The notes beneath the pieces were generated by a model. The model did no database searches and had not been told where the DNA came from. It was given only the letters and a program-made list of their open reading frames with translations. A DNA stretch of 64,000 nt from Desulfobacterales bacterium (GTDB lineage Bacteria > Desulfobacterota > Desulfobacteria > Desulfobacterales > JAHEIW01), in contig JASJAN010000024.1 in NCBI GenBank assembly GCA_030066985.1, forward strand, positions 62,001-126,000, read 5' to 3'. Numbering within the stretch: position 1 is the first letter of the stretch; each line of letters starts with the position of its first letter. Below, in pieces: positions 16,830 through 25,570 of the stretch. The translations under genes were made by a program, and so were the position numbers.

Positions 16830-17534
16830 TTGCTCGAATTGAAGAACATCAATACCTATTATGGTGAATTCCATGCCATCCGAGACGTTTCTTTTACAGT
16901 CGCTCCGGGTGATTTTTTCCTGGTGATCGGACCCAACGGCCACGGAAAGAGCACTTTACTGAAAACGATCTGCGGCTTACTCCGCACAGCCTCAGGGCAA
17001 ATCGTTTTCAATTCAACCGAAATTAACGGATTCGCGACGGATAAAATCGTGGAGATGGGCCTGGTGTATGTGGCCGAGGAGCGACATCTTTTCCCCCAGA
17101 TGACTGTTCTGGATAATTTAAAGCTGGGCGCCTATAACACCAATGCCCGGGCTAAAGAACGCGAAACCCTCGAATACGTCTTTCATTTATTTCCACATTT
17201 AAACAAATTTAAAGATAGATATGCAGCCACACTCAGCGGCGGAGAAGCACGCATGCTAACCCTCGGCAGAGGTATTATGTCATGTGCCAAGCTGTTGGCC
17301 ATTGATGAACCGTCCTTCGGATTGGCTCCCATCCTCAGAAACGAAGTATTCGACAAGATCAATGAGATCAACTCCAGCGGCATGACCGTCCTTTTGGTGG
17401 AGCAGAATGTCAATCAGGTGGTGAACTTCGCAGACCGAATCTGTCTGATCGAAGACGGATGTATCGTCTTTAATGGCCCAAGAGAAGAGGCCCTGCTCAA
17501 CGAACACGTTAAAGATGTATTTTTAGGTGGATAA
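16830..17534 (+). CDS. livF: LivF-like ABC transporter ATPase
   Basis: A 234-residue ATPase with Walker A GPNGHGKST, a full signature TLSGGEARMLTLGRG, Walker B LLAIDEP and the FGLAP stretch typical of LivF. Translation likely starts at TTG 16830, preceded by TTAGGAGAACC; no in-frame ATG fits the family N-terminus (LELKNINTYYGEFHA). It forms a heterodimer with LivG; its intact signature contrasts with the degenerate one in its partner. Stop TAA, 5 bp before livH. Confidence 0.9.
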   Translation: MLELKNINTYYGEFHAIRDVSFTVAPGDFFLVIGPNGHGKSTLLKTICGLLRTASGQIVFNSTEINGFATDKIVEMGLVYVAEERHLFPQMTVLDNLKLGAYNTNARAKERETLEYVFHLFPHLNKFKDRYAATLSGGEARMLTLGRGIMSCAKLLAIDEPSFGLAPILRNEVFDKINEINSSGMTVLLVEQNVNQVVNFADRICLIEDGCIVFNGPREEALLNEHVKDVFLGG

Positions 17535-17539
17535 TACCG

Positions 17540-18421
17540 ATGAATATTTGGGTTCAACAGATCATTCAAGTGATTATTAGTGGGATTGTGACGGCTTCAG
17601 CATACGCGATTATGGGTATCGGATTATCGGTTATTTACGGCATATCGCGGGTATTCAATTTTGCCTACGGATCCTTTTTTACCTGGGGCGCTTATTTTGC
17701 CTGGATTTTATTTGCCACATTTTCATGGATGAATTATCCGCTGGTTTTTTTGATTGTAGTGCCGGCAATGTTTTTTTTGGGTATGGGTACCGAAAAGATT
17801 GTGGTGCGGTCCCTGCGCTGGCGCAAAAACTGGCAGGTGACCACGATGATGGTGACGCTGGGATTGGCCTTTTTAATGGATAATCTGGCGCTGGTTATTT
17901 TTGGCGGATTTGCCAAGCCGCTGCCGCCGATGTTTCGTGGTTCCATAAATCCGTTTGGTTTCACCCTGAGCGTGCAAGATCTGGCTATGATGATTATCGC
18001 CGTAACGGTGATGATTGCCTTTGGTTTATTTCTGTCCAGAACCCGGATCGGAAGATGCATGCAAGCCATCTCGCAAGATATGACCGGCGCCGAAATTGTC
18101 GGCATTCCAATCAAAAAAGTATTTAGCTATACCTTTGGGCTGTCCACCGCACTGGTGGGAACCGGTGGTATTCTGCTGGCACCCCGCTATTTCATCACGC
18201 CTCATGGCGGCTGGGCCCCATTTTTCCGTGTGTTTGTCATCGTGGCATTTGGCGGCCTGGGCAGCATTCGGGGAACACTCTATGCGGCCTTTATCCTGGC
18301 GATTTTTGAGTCCTTTGTTTCCTGGGGGCTGGGTGCCACCTGGGTCATGCCTTTTTGGTTTTTGGTCTTCTTAGGGGTACTGGCATTTCGTCCTTCGGGA
18401 TTAATGGGCACTTGGGGTTAG
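17540..18421 (+). CDS. livH: LivH-like ABC transporter permease
   Basis: A 293-residue integral membrane protein of the LivH family: SGIVTASAYAIMGIGLSVIYGISRVFNFAYG near the N-terminus, about eight hydrophobic segments, and the cytoplasmic loop RTRIGRCMQAISQDMTGAEIVGI that contacts the ATPases. Typical length. It lies 5 bp after livF and 8 bp before livM in one operon. Stop TAG, followed in frame by TGA three codons later. Confidence 0.92.
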   Translation: MNIWVQQIIQVIISGIVTASAYAIMGIGLSVIYGISRVFNFAYGSFFTWGAYFAWILFATFSWMNYPLVFLIVVPAMFFLGMGTEKIVVRSLRWRKNWQVTTMMVTLGLAFLMDNLALVIFGGFAKPLPPMFRGSINPFGFTLSVQDLAMMIIAVTVMIAFGLFLSRTRIGRCMQAISQDMTGAEIVGIPIKKVFSYTFGLSTALVGTGGILLAPRYFITPHGGWAPFFRVFVIVAFGGLGSIRGTLYAAFILAIFESFVSWGLGATWVMPFWFLVFLGVLAFRPSGLMGTWG

Positions 18422-18429
18422 ATAGAAAA

Positions 18430-19440
18430 ATGAAAATGGAAATCAGACAAGAGCTAATCATTTATTTGGCCATATATCTCGTTTTGCTGTTTTTGCCCGT
18501 GTTTCTTTACAAGGATGCATATATCATCGGGATCCTGATTACCTGCATGGTCTGGGGCGCGGTAGCATCCGTATGGAATTTCACGATGGGGTATGCCGGT
18601 ATTTTTACCTTTGGTCAGTTTGGTTTTTTTGTAGTGGCCGCCTATACATCCGGCATGGTGACCAAATACCTGGGGATCTCCCCCTGGCTGGGCATTTTGA
18701 TTGGCGGATTGATGGCCGCACTGGTGGGTGTTCTCATCGGCCTGCCGTGCATGAAATTAAAAGGCGCCTACATTGCTTTAATCACCTTTGCACTTCATCT
18801 GGTTGTGGCACCGATGATTAAGGTGGCCGACCCACTGGGCACCGGCGGTAGCACGGGTCTGATGTCCATTCCAAAATTAAGTTTAGGCGCATATACGTTT
18901 TCACGTACCGATCTGATTCCGTGGTATTATACCGCTTTGGTAATATCCTTTTTGGTCCTTTTAGTTGTCTATAAAACCATTTTTTCCTCAATTGGTTTAG
19001 GATTCATCGGCCTGCGCGACTCAGAGGACTTTGCCAAAACCCTGGGCATAAATGAATATAAGTATAAATTGATGGTATTTGGCCTTTCGGCATTTTTGAC
19101 CGGAATCATGGGTGGATTTTATGCTCATTATGCCGGCATTATCTCTCCCCGATTGTTGGGTCTTGATATCTTCCTTTTGGTCATGCTCATGATGATCATC
19201 GGAGGCATGGGAATCTTTCCGGGCGCCTTTTTAGGCGGTTTTATTATTCTTTTTTTAAATGAGTTTTTGCGTCCGTTAGAAGCCTATCGTTTCCTGATTT
19301 TTGGCGCGATTGTCGTCGTTGCCATCAAACTCATGCCGGAAGGCATACTGGGGAATCTCAACTTTTTTAAGAATCGAATGGGTAAGCGTTTGCTAGGCAG
19401 AGCAGCGGAGGTGAAATCGACCACCGGCCAAAATGTTTAA
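18430..19440 (+). CDS. livM: LivM-like ABC transporter permease
   Basis: A 336-residue permease with the LivM hallmarks GYAGIFTFGQFGFFVVAAY, GLPCMKLKGAYIALITFA and a GMGIFPGAFLGG segment near the C-terminus. ATG 18430 is taken as start; the in-frame extension upstream overlaps livH and lacks family similarity. It completes the importer set. A strong hairpin follows the stop TAA. Confidence 0.92.
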   Translation: MKMEIRQELIIYLAIYLVLLFLPVFLYKDAYIIGILITCMVWGAVASVWNFTMGYAGIFTFGQFGFFVVAAYTSGMVTKYLGISPWLGILIGGLMAALVGVLIGLPCMKLKGAYIALITFALHLVVAPMIKVADPLGTGGSTGLMSIPKLSLGAYTFSRTDLIPWYYTALVISFLVLLVVYKTIFSSIGLGFIGLRDSEDFAKTLGINEYKYKLMVFGLSAFLTGIMGGFYAHYAGIISPRLLGLDIFLLVMLMMIIGGMGIFPGAFLGGFIILFLNEFLRPLEAYRFLIFGAIVVVAIKLMPEGILGNLNFFKNRMGKRLLGRAAEVKSTTGQNV

Positions 19441-19441
19441 A

Positions 19442-19461
19442 TGACGCTGCTCGCAGCGTCA
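19442..19461 (+). terminator. Intercistronic hairpin after livM
   Basis: TGACGCTG-CTCG-CAGCGTCA, a perfect 8-bp stem with a tetraloop, one base after the livM stop. There is no downstream T run, so it more likely stabilises the transporter mRNA or attenuates than fully terminates. Confidence 0.5.
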
Positions 19462-19561
19462 GCGGATGGCTAAAAACCTATTATCGCTGGCGCGCATCAT
19501 AGCGCAAAGCAAGGTTCAAGCATTATTTCTTTTTTAACGTTTACAGAAGAGGAGCAAATCT

Positions 19562-20836
19562 ATGAGTCTTCAAGCAAAAAACGAAGTGTTGCACGAACAA
19601 AGGAGCCGCTATGTCTCCGACGGGGTGGCAAGTGTGACGCCCTTATATGTCGAATCCGCCAAAGGGGCCATCATAAAGGATGTTGAAGGCAGAGAATATA
19701 TTGATTTTGCCGGTGGCATCGCGGTTATGAACATCGGGCACAGCCATCCCAAGGTGGTGGCGGCGATAAAGGATCAGGCCGAAAAATTTACCCACACCTG
19801 CTTTATGGTCAACCCGTACGAATCGGTGGTAATGCTGGCTGAAAAACTCTGCCAAGTGACCCCCGGCGATTTCCCCAAAAAAGCGGTTTTTCTCAACTCC
19901 GGTGCGGAAGCGGTTGAAAATGCGGTTAAGATTGCCCGCTATTACACCAAACGGCCTGCCATTATCGTCTTTGAAAACGCTTATCACGGCCGCACGTTGC
20001 TGACCATGACGATGACCAGCAAGGTCAAGCCCTATAAATTCGGATTCGGCCCCTTTGCGCCGGAGGTATACCGGATGCCTTTCGGCGACGAGGTGGGGCC
20101 GGAGAAGCTTCATGATTTTTTTGTCCAACACGTCAACCCAGAAGCGGTGGCAGCGGTTGTGATCGAACCGGTACAGGGTGAGGGCGGCTTTATTGCGCCA
20201 CCGCCCGGCTATTTTCAGGAGCTGGCCAAAATTTGCCGAGAAAACGGCATTCTTTTCGTGGCCGATGAAATTCAGAGCGGCATGGGTCGGACCGGCAAGA
20301 TGTTTGCCATCGAACACTGGGATGTAGAGCCGGATTTGATTACGGTCGCCAAAAGCCTGGCAGCCGGTATGCCGCTGGCAGCCGTCATCGGCAAGCAGGA
20401 GATCATGGATTCCATCCATCCCTGGGGTCTGGGCGGAACGTATGGGGGCAATCCCGTGGCATGTCGGGCTGCACTGGCCGTGCTGGAGGTTTTCGAGGAA
20501 GAAGGCCTGGTAGAAAAAGCGGCGGTTTTAGGGGAAAAGATGAGAGCGCGGTTTGAAAAGTGGCAGCAGCAATTCGCGATGATCGGAGAAATCAGAGGTC
20601 TGGGCGCCATGCTGGGGCTGGAGCTGCTCAAGGGAGACAATAAAGAACCCGCTACCGATGAAGCCAAACAACTGGTAAGTTTCTGCTACGAAAGAGGTCT
20701 GGTGATCCTGGCCTGTGGCAGCTTCGGCAACATCATACGAATTTTGGCGCCGTTTGTGATTACGGATGAACAACTGGAACAAGGCTTTGCCATCATGGAG
20801 GAAGGGCTGGCAGCCCTCTCGAGTGCCAATGAATAA
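19562..20836 (+). CDS. Class III omega-aminotransferase (4-aminobutyrate aminotransferase-like)
   Basis: A 424-residue PLP enzyme with SGAEAVENAVKIAR, the YHGRT motif, VADEIQSGMGRTGKMF (intact PLP Asp) and catalytic Lys in TVAKSLAAGMPLAAVIG. Closest in pattern to GabT-like enzymes acting on terminal amino groups, giving a semialdehyde with 2-oxoglutarate or pyruvate as acceptor. Its place between a Liv-type importer and a methyltransferase, with AOR genes on both sides, suggests it deaminates the demethylated substrate to an aldehyde for AOR. AGAAGAGGAG precedes the ATG. It overlaps the next small gene by 8 bp. Stop TAA. Confidence 0.88.
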   Translation: MSLQAKNEVLHEQRSRYVSDGVASVTPLYVESAKGAIIKDVEGREYIDFAGGIAVMNIGHSHPKVVAAIKDQAEKFTHTCFMVNPYESVVMLAEKLCQVTPGDFPKKAVFLNSGAEAVENAVKIARYYTKRPAIIVFENAYHGRTLLTMTMTSKVKPYKFGFGPFAPEVYRMPFGDEVGPEKLHDFFVQHVNPEAVAAVVIEPVQGEGGFIAPPPGYFQELAKICRENGILFVADEIQSGMGRTGKMFAIEHWDVEPDLITVAKSLAAGMPLAAVIGKQEIMDSIHPWGLGGTYGGNPVACRAALAVLEVFEEEGLVEKAAVLGEKMRARFEKWQQQFAMIGEIRGLGAMLGLELLKGDNKEPATDEAKQLVSFCYERGLVILACGSFGNIIRILAPFVITDEQLEQGFAIMEEGLAALSSANE

Positions 20837-21158
20837 GAACAATAATGCCATATTGGCAAACTTCGCAGAGATCAAACAGAATCTGGATCCGTCTTCTGAT
20901 TACATCATTTTCGAAAAGACCGGAACCATGGAAAACAGATCAGATTTCAGCGAGGCTGATGCGTTTATCATGCGGTATCAGAAATCCGTCATCACCCAGG
21001 AGGTGCACCACGACCCTACCGGAAAGCACCACTTACTTATTGTTAAATTAAAGGTGGATGAGTTGGATGAGATTTCACAGGAAATTTTAAATCTCACGCT
21101 CCCGGAGAATATCACGGTTTATGTTTACGGACGTCGCCCGAGCATTGAAACCGCTTGA
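20829..21158 (+). CDS. Small conserved-context protein of unknown function
   Basis: A 109-residue soluble, acidic protein with no signal peptide or membrane segment and a single-domain look (SSDYIIFEKTGTM, KHHLLIVKLKVDELDEI, NITVYVYGRR). I do not recognise a family. ATG 20829 overlaps the aminotransferase stop by 8 bp and mtbB starts 26 bp later, so it is embedded in the operon and translationally coupled. Alternating hydrophobic residues suggest a beta-rich fold. It could be an accessory or small subunit for the methyltransferase or transaminase. Stop TGA. Confidence 0.7.
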   Translation: MNKNNNAILANFAEIKQNLDPSSDYIIFEKTGTMENRSDFSEADAFIMRYQKSVITQEVHHDPTGKHHLLIVKLKVDELDEISQEILNLTLPENITVYVYGRRPSIETA

Positions 21159-21184
21159 GCGAAAAAAGAATAAGGGAGGATATT

Positions 21185-22570
21185 ATGGGAAAGATTCTTA
21201 CCCGTTTCGGTGACGGAACGCCCACTGAAATGAGCGAAAGTGAGCTGCGGGCGGATTTGGAAGCCGGCACCGAGGACGCGGCGGATCGTGGCAAAATACC
21301 GCCGCTAACCGAAGATGAGCTAAACCATCTATTCGATATTTTTAGCTCGCCCTATAAATTTATCAGTGTGGAGCCCGGGCAGGAAATCGTTCTGACCTAC
21401 GATGGCGCCCATGTGAAAATCAGGCGCCATGGGCTCAATCTTGAGCGCATCCAGGGCCTGCAGGTATATGAAAAGGTCATGGGCGCCGACACACTGGAGC
21501 TCTGCCACGTGGATTATAGCTTCAAACCCATCAAACCCATCGTTACCTTTGAGCAACCGGTCATGGAACAGGCCCTTTTAACCACGCATGCGCCCATGTT
21601 TTATGGCGCCATGCCCAATTTGGGCCTTTACTCCCAGCCTGACGGCCCGTTTCCGAATCCGGCCGAGCTCATGCCGGCGGGCAAAATAGAAGAGGCGCAG
21701 GCATCCCACGAACTGGCGGTCAAAGAGGCTGTCAGAGATATCGTCTTTGTGGGCAGCTGCATGATTGAATGCGGGGCCGACGGGATAAATATCGACTCCA
21801 CAGGTGCAGCCGGCGATGCTGATTTTCTGGCGGCCCTGTTGGCCACCCAACAGTTGAAGGAGAAATACCCGCATACGTGTGTCGAGATCGGTATGGCCGG
21901 TGAATTCATCCTCGGCATGCACGCCGGTCTTGAATTTGAAGGCACCCGACTGGCCGGACTCTACCCTCACGATCAAGTCAAACTGGTCGAAAAAGCCGGG
22001 GGCACGATCTATGGCCCGGTTGTCAATACCAATACGACCGAGTCCACCCCCTGGAATGTGGCGCGGGTGGTGACCTTCACCAAAGCGGTCGGCGAAGTCG
22101 CCAAAATTCCCATTCACCCGAATATGGGTATGGGTGTCGGGGCCGTCCCAACCTGCGATCATCCCCCCATCGATACGGTTTCCCGGGCGTCCAAAGCCAT
22201 GGTGGAAATCTGTCGATTGGACGGGTTGTAGGTTGGCGTCGGCGATCCGTTCGCCATGGCGCTTGCTCACGCACACGCCTCGGGCATGGGCGGAATGCGG
22301 ACCTCCGGAGATCTGGTCGCCCGCATGCAAATGTCCCGCGGCATGAAAATTAAGGAAGCCAAAGAGTATGTCGCCAATAAATTAAGTTTATCGGTAGCCG
22401 AAATAGCTGACCCGGTCATTATGACTGAAGTCCGCCAGGATCTGAACCTAGGTGTTATTTCACCGCAGGCCGGCGATGCTCTGGGCATTGAAGCCAAATG
22501 CCGCATTGCCGAAGTTCTGGATATCGATATCAATTGCGTCAACCGCTTTAAAGCCAAAGCTGGGATTTAA
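21185..22570 (+). CDS. mtbB: Dimethylamine methyltransferase MtbB with in-frame amber (pyrrolysine) codon
   Basis: A 461-residue protein when the in-frame TAG at 22229-22231 is read as pyrrolysine (residue 349). The flanks match archaeal MtbB closely: the N-terminus LTRFGDGTPTEM, GADTLELCHVDYSFKPIKP, FYGAMPNLGLYSQPDGPF, DSTGAAGDAD, and around the amber VEICRLDG-O-VGVGDPFAMALAHAHASGM; archaeal MtbB has Pyl at about residue 356. MtbB transfers a methyl group from dimethylamine to the corrinoid protein MtbC, Pyl binding the amine. AGGGAGGATATT precedes ATG 21185. The mtbC gene follows, and the pyl operon lies 3 kb downstream. True stop TAA. A related secondary amine is possible as substrate. Confidence 0.95.
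22229..22231 (+). other. In-frame UAG decoded as pyrrolysine in mtbB
   Basis: TAG at codon 349 of mtbB, between family-conserved segments EICRLDG and VGVGDPFAM. Frame and homology continue without shift for 113 more codons to TAA. A matching amber-decoding tRNA-Pyl is encoded at 25462-25535. Confidence 0.95.
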
Positions 22571-22602
22571 GATTAAATTGTAGCCGTAGAGGAGATAGGT
22601 TC

Positions 22603-23256
22603 ATGATAGATGAAAAGATCATTGAGGAAGCCAAACAGTTGATTGTTCAGCAAGACAAAGAGGAAGCGGCTAAATTCGCCGAAAAAGTCATTGCCGAAGG
22701 CACCGATCCGCTTGAGTTATTAAAGGAAGGATTTATTCCCGGAATCAATCATGTGGGCGATTTATTCGGACGCGGCCAATTGTTTTTACCGGAATTGATT
22801 AAAGCCGCCGATGCCATGAAAACGGTCACCGACCTGGTAAACGAAGCCATCGCCGACGAATCGCAAAAGCAGGCCAGCCCGGCGACAGTGCTTATTGCCA
22901 CAGTCAAGGGTGATGTCCACGATATCGGCAAGGCAATCGTGGTTTCATTGATGAAGGCCAACGGATTTACCGTACATGATTTGGGTCGCGATGTTGAGAC
23001 CGACAAAATTATCGAAGAAGCCGAAAAATTAAATGCGGACATCATTGGCACAAGCGCCCTGCTAACGACCACCATGCCGAAGCAAAAAGAGATTGAAGAA
23101 GCACTCAAAAGCTCAGGTCTTAGGGATCGCTTTAAAACGATCGTCGGTGGCGCTCCGGTAACACCCCGCTGGGCGGCCCGCATCGGTGCAGATGCCTATG
23201 CTGAAGATGCCCAGGACGGTGTTTTAAAAGTCAAAGAGCTCCTGATGCAAGATTAA
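22603..23256 (+). CDS. mtbC: Methylamine corrinoid protein (MtbC family)
   Basis: A 217-residue corrinoid protein. The N-terminal helical cap (about 1-88) contains GRGQLFLPELIKAADAM; the cobalamin-binding domain has D104-x-H106-x-x-G109 in KGDVHDIGK (His is the lower Co ligand), the SALLTTTM segment and a VGGAP loop near 180. It accepts the methyl group from MtbB and would pass it to a methylcobamide methyltransferase, which is not in this window; no RamA-type reductive activase was found either. AGAGGAGATAGG precedes the ATG. It is the only corrinoid protein seen here and may also serve the three non-Pyl MttB-family enzymes. Stop TAA. Confidence 0.93.
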   Translation: MIDEKIIEEAKQLIVQQDKEEAAKFAEKVIAEGTDPLELLKEGFIPGINHVGDLFGRGQLFLPELIKAADAMKTVTDLVNEAIADESQKQASPATVLIATVKGDVHDIGKAIVVSLMKANGFTVHDLGRDVETDKIIEEAEKLNADIIGTSALLTTTMPKQKEIEEALKSSGLRDRFKTIVGGAPVTPRWAARIGADAYAEDAQDGVLKVKELLMQD

Positions 23257-23349
23257 TTTTGCATGCCGTTAATTTCGGTCTCGGTATCTAATGGATTCCA
23301 TTCCGCGGCGTGTCATTGATGAACATGCCGCCAATGACAGGGGGAAGAC

Positions 23350-25113
23350 ATGCACGGGTTTTACAACCGCATATTAAAAATCGATTTAAGCAACAAGCGT
23401 TTTTCCATCGAGGCCCTCGACGAAGACGCCAATAATCTGCTGGGCGGCAAAGGTTTATGCGCCCATCTGTTATCGAGCCTCAATCCACCGGGTGTTGATC
23501 CGTTGTCCCCGGAAAACTCTTTAATTTTTGCCACTGGGCCCAGCGGGGGAAGCACCATCTGGGGATCGTGCCGCTATGGGGTTTTCACCAAGTCACCTCA
23601 GACCGGATTCTATTCGGAATCGTATTCCGGCGGCAAGGTGCCTGAGGCCATCGACAGCACCGGGTTTGACGCCATTGTCATCCAAGGAAGGTGCGCCGAG
23701 CGCACCATCCTGGTGATTCATCCCGAAGGAGTAGATTTTCATGAAGCGGGTGATATTTGGGGAATGGAAACTTACGCTGCTGAAGATGCCGTTATGCAGC
23801 GCTTCGGCAAATCCGATAATCGGTATCGACGCAAAGGCGCGGTGGTAATTGGACCGGCTGGTGAAAATCAGGTCTGCTTTGCGGTCATTGAAAACGATTA
23901 CTGGCGATCCGCTGGAAGAACCGGTGTCGGCACAATCATGGGCGCCAAACAAATCAAAGGCATTTTATTTCAGGGCGATCAGAAACGTTCGTTTTATGAT
24001 GACAAAGCGGTGCGCGAATTTTCCAAGAATCTCGCGGCAGAGGCCAAAGACAGCCCGGCGACCAATGCTTATAAGTCACTGGGAACCCCCATGATGGTCA
24101 AGCTGATCAACACCGCCGGTGCGTTTCCAACGCGCTACTGGGCAGAAGGCGTCTATACGGATTGGGAAAAAATCAGCGCCGATGCCCTGCATGAAAGATG
24201 CGATGTCAAGCCCCATGCCTGCCTAAAGTGTTTTATGGCCTGCGGGCGCATGAGCACCGTCCAAAAGGGTCGTCATGCCGGCCTCAAGATCGAAGGACCG
24301 GAGTATGAAACCATTTATGCCTTCGGGGGACTGTGCCTAATCGACAGCATCGAAGAAATTGCCTATCTGAATGATATCTGTGATCGTCTGGGCATGGATA
24401 CGATTACAGCCGGCAACCTTTGCGCCTTTACGATTGAAGCTGCCAAACAGGGCCGCATCGATTATCCGATCGACTATGGTGATGTCGACGCCATCGCCGA
24501 CTTGCTTCATAAAATCGCCGCCAGAGAAGACATCGGTGAAGTGCTGGCTGGTGGCATAAAAGCGGCGGCCCGGCAATGGCAAATGGAAGACCAGGCGGTT
24601 CACGTTAAGGGACTTGAGCCGGCGGGATATGATCCGCGTTCTCTCAAAGGCATGGGCTTGAGCTATGCCACCTCGGATCGGGGGGCGTGTCACTTGAGAG
24701 CCACTTTTTATAAACCGGAAATCAGCGGCATGATCCCACCGGAGCAAATTGAAGGTAAAGCCGAGCTATTTTTGGATTTTGAAGATCGGTTGACCCTTTT
24801 CGACACGTTGATTCTTTGCCGGTTTTACCGTGATTTCTACGACTGGGATAAGCTGGCAGAAATGATCCGGGCCTTAACCGGCATCGATGAAGGTAAAGCA
24901 GGACTGCAGCAGAGGGCCCGGCAGATTGCTGACATCATCCGGCGGTTCAATTTGCGGGAAGGGTTAAAGCCCGAGGATGATCGGCTGCCGAAAATCTTTC
25001 ACCGCAAACTTGAAGATTCCGGGCTGGTCATCACCGAAGATGAGCTTGAAACCATGCTGCAGGATTATTATCGACTGCATGGATGGGACGAAATGGGTCA
25101 GCCTCAAGGCTGA
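23350..25113 (+). CDS. Aldehyde:ferredoxin oxidoreductase family protein (AOR), copy 2
   Basis: A 587-residue AOR-family protein, slightly short. The N-terminal pattern is a variant (LLGGKGLCAHLLSS; FTKSPQTGFYSESYSGG instead of the usual SPLTG...SNSGG). The mid motif RSAGRTGVGTIMGAKQIKGI and [4Fe-4S] ligands CLKCFMACG plus a late Cys (LILCRF) are present. There is no dedicated ferredoxin gene next to it. It lies 93 bp after mtbC, upstream of tRNA-Pyl, so it is part of the methylamine/Pyl island; oxidation of the aldehyde made by the upstream transaminase is a natural inference. GGGGGAAGAC precedes the ATG. Stop TGA. Confidence 0.88.
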   Translation: MHGFYNRILKIDLSNKRFSIEALDEDANNLLGGKGLCAHLLSSLNPPGVDPLSPENSLIFATGPSGGSTIWGSCRYGVFTKSPQTGFYSESYSGGKVPEAIDSTGFDAIVIQGRCAERTILVIHPEGVDFHEAGDIWGMETYAAEDAVMQRFGKSDNRYRRKGAVVIGPAGENQVCFAVIENDYWRSAGRTGVGTIMGAKQIKGILFQGDQKRSFYDDKAVREFSKNLAAEAKDSPATNAYKSLGTPMMVKLINTAGAFPTRYWAEGVYTDWEKISADALHERCDVKPHACLKCFMACGRMSTVQKGRHAGLKIEGPEYETIYAFGGLCLIDSIEEIAYLNDICDRLGMDTITAGNLCAFTIEAAKQGRIDYPIDYGDVDAIADLLHKIAAREDIGEVLAGGIKAAARQWQMEDQAVHVKGLEPAGYDPRSLKGMGLSYATSDRGACHLRATFYKPEISGMIPPEQIEGKAELFLDFEDRLTLFDTLILCRFYRDFYDWDKLAEMIRALTGIDEGKAGLQQRARQIADIIRRFNLREGLKPEDDRLPKIFHRKLEDSGLVITEDELETMLQDYYRLHGWDEMGQPQG

Positions 25114-25461
25114 TCATTTGATGTATTTTGATATTTGGTGCTTGAATTTGCATGAAAATTAATGAGAAGCAATCATAAAAATATACAATAGCGATGCAAC
25201 GAACCGGCGGAGTATAACAATAGCAGATCATTCTTAATGGATGTGTATCATTCTATCTCATTAATTTTCACCCTGGAAACAATGCGGCGAGCCTCAGGCT
25301 TCCATCGGTCCGCCTGAGGCGGATTATTCAGAGCGAAGCATAGTTCACTATAGCTTCGCCCTGAAATGCCTTGCATATGAAAGCCTGCGACTCGTGCAAA
25401 ATTCATGCACATTTATTGAGAAATATCGTTTTGCAAAAAATGTAAATCATCATTAAAATGC
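25114..25461. other. Intergenic region before tRNA-Pyl
   Basis: A 348-bp gap holding repeat R3 copy 1 (25255-25403). No clear promoter for the pyl operon was identified; a TTGCAA-N17-TAAAAT match ends only two bases before the tRNA and is rejected as a tRNA promoter. Confidence 0.6.
25255..25403. repeat. Structured dispersed repeat R3, copy 1
   Basis: About 149 bp shared with 37086-37224: ATCTCATTAATTTTC at one end, the palindrome TCCGCCTGAGGCGGA (25309-25323), a hairpin with stem 25333-25339 / 25353-25359, then GCCTTGCATATGAAAGCCT. Compared with copy 2, the stem differs at three pairs and all three changes are compensated. Confidence 0.75.
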
Positions 25462-25535
25462 GGGGGGTGGATCGCAATGTGATCGTGTGGACTCTAAATC
25501 CACATAGGCGGGTGCAACTCCCGTACTCCCCGCCA
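25462..25535 (+). tRNA. pylT: tRNA-Pyl (anticodon CUA)
   Basis: 74 bases including encoded CCA. A seven-pair acceptor stem (GGGGGGT / ACTCCCC), a short D arm GATC/GATC, a six-pair anticodon stem TGTGGA/TCCACA with loop CTCTAAA placing anticodon CTA at 25494-25496, and a T arm GCGGG/CCCGT lacking the usual TTC. Discriminator G before CCA. Compact D loop and six-pair anticodon stem are tRNA-Pyl hallmarks, and the sequence is close to the Desulfitobacterium hafniense tRNA-Pyl. It sits 35 bp upstream of pylSc. Confidence 0.97.
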
Positions 25536-25570
25536 TTAAACTTTAGATTCTGCCAGAGTTGAGGATTCAT

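Noticed and set aside
19643-20419. Minus-strand frame of 258 codons inside the omega-transaminase
   Set aside because: Antisense shadow of a canonical PLP enzyme; composition rich in His and Arg, no domain.
22229-22231. TAG in mtbB as a nonsense mutation or pseudogene mark
   Set aside because: Frame and homology are intact on both sides, the position matches the known Pyl site, and the full decoding machinery is encoded nearby.
21578-22330. Minus-strand frame of 250 codons across the mtbB amber
   Set aside because: Shadow of mtbB; the coding strand shows continuous family homology.
25436-25459. TTGCAA-N17-TAAAAT as promoter of tRNA-Pyl
   Set aside because: The -10 would end two bases before the mature tRNA, so transcription would start inside it.
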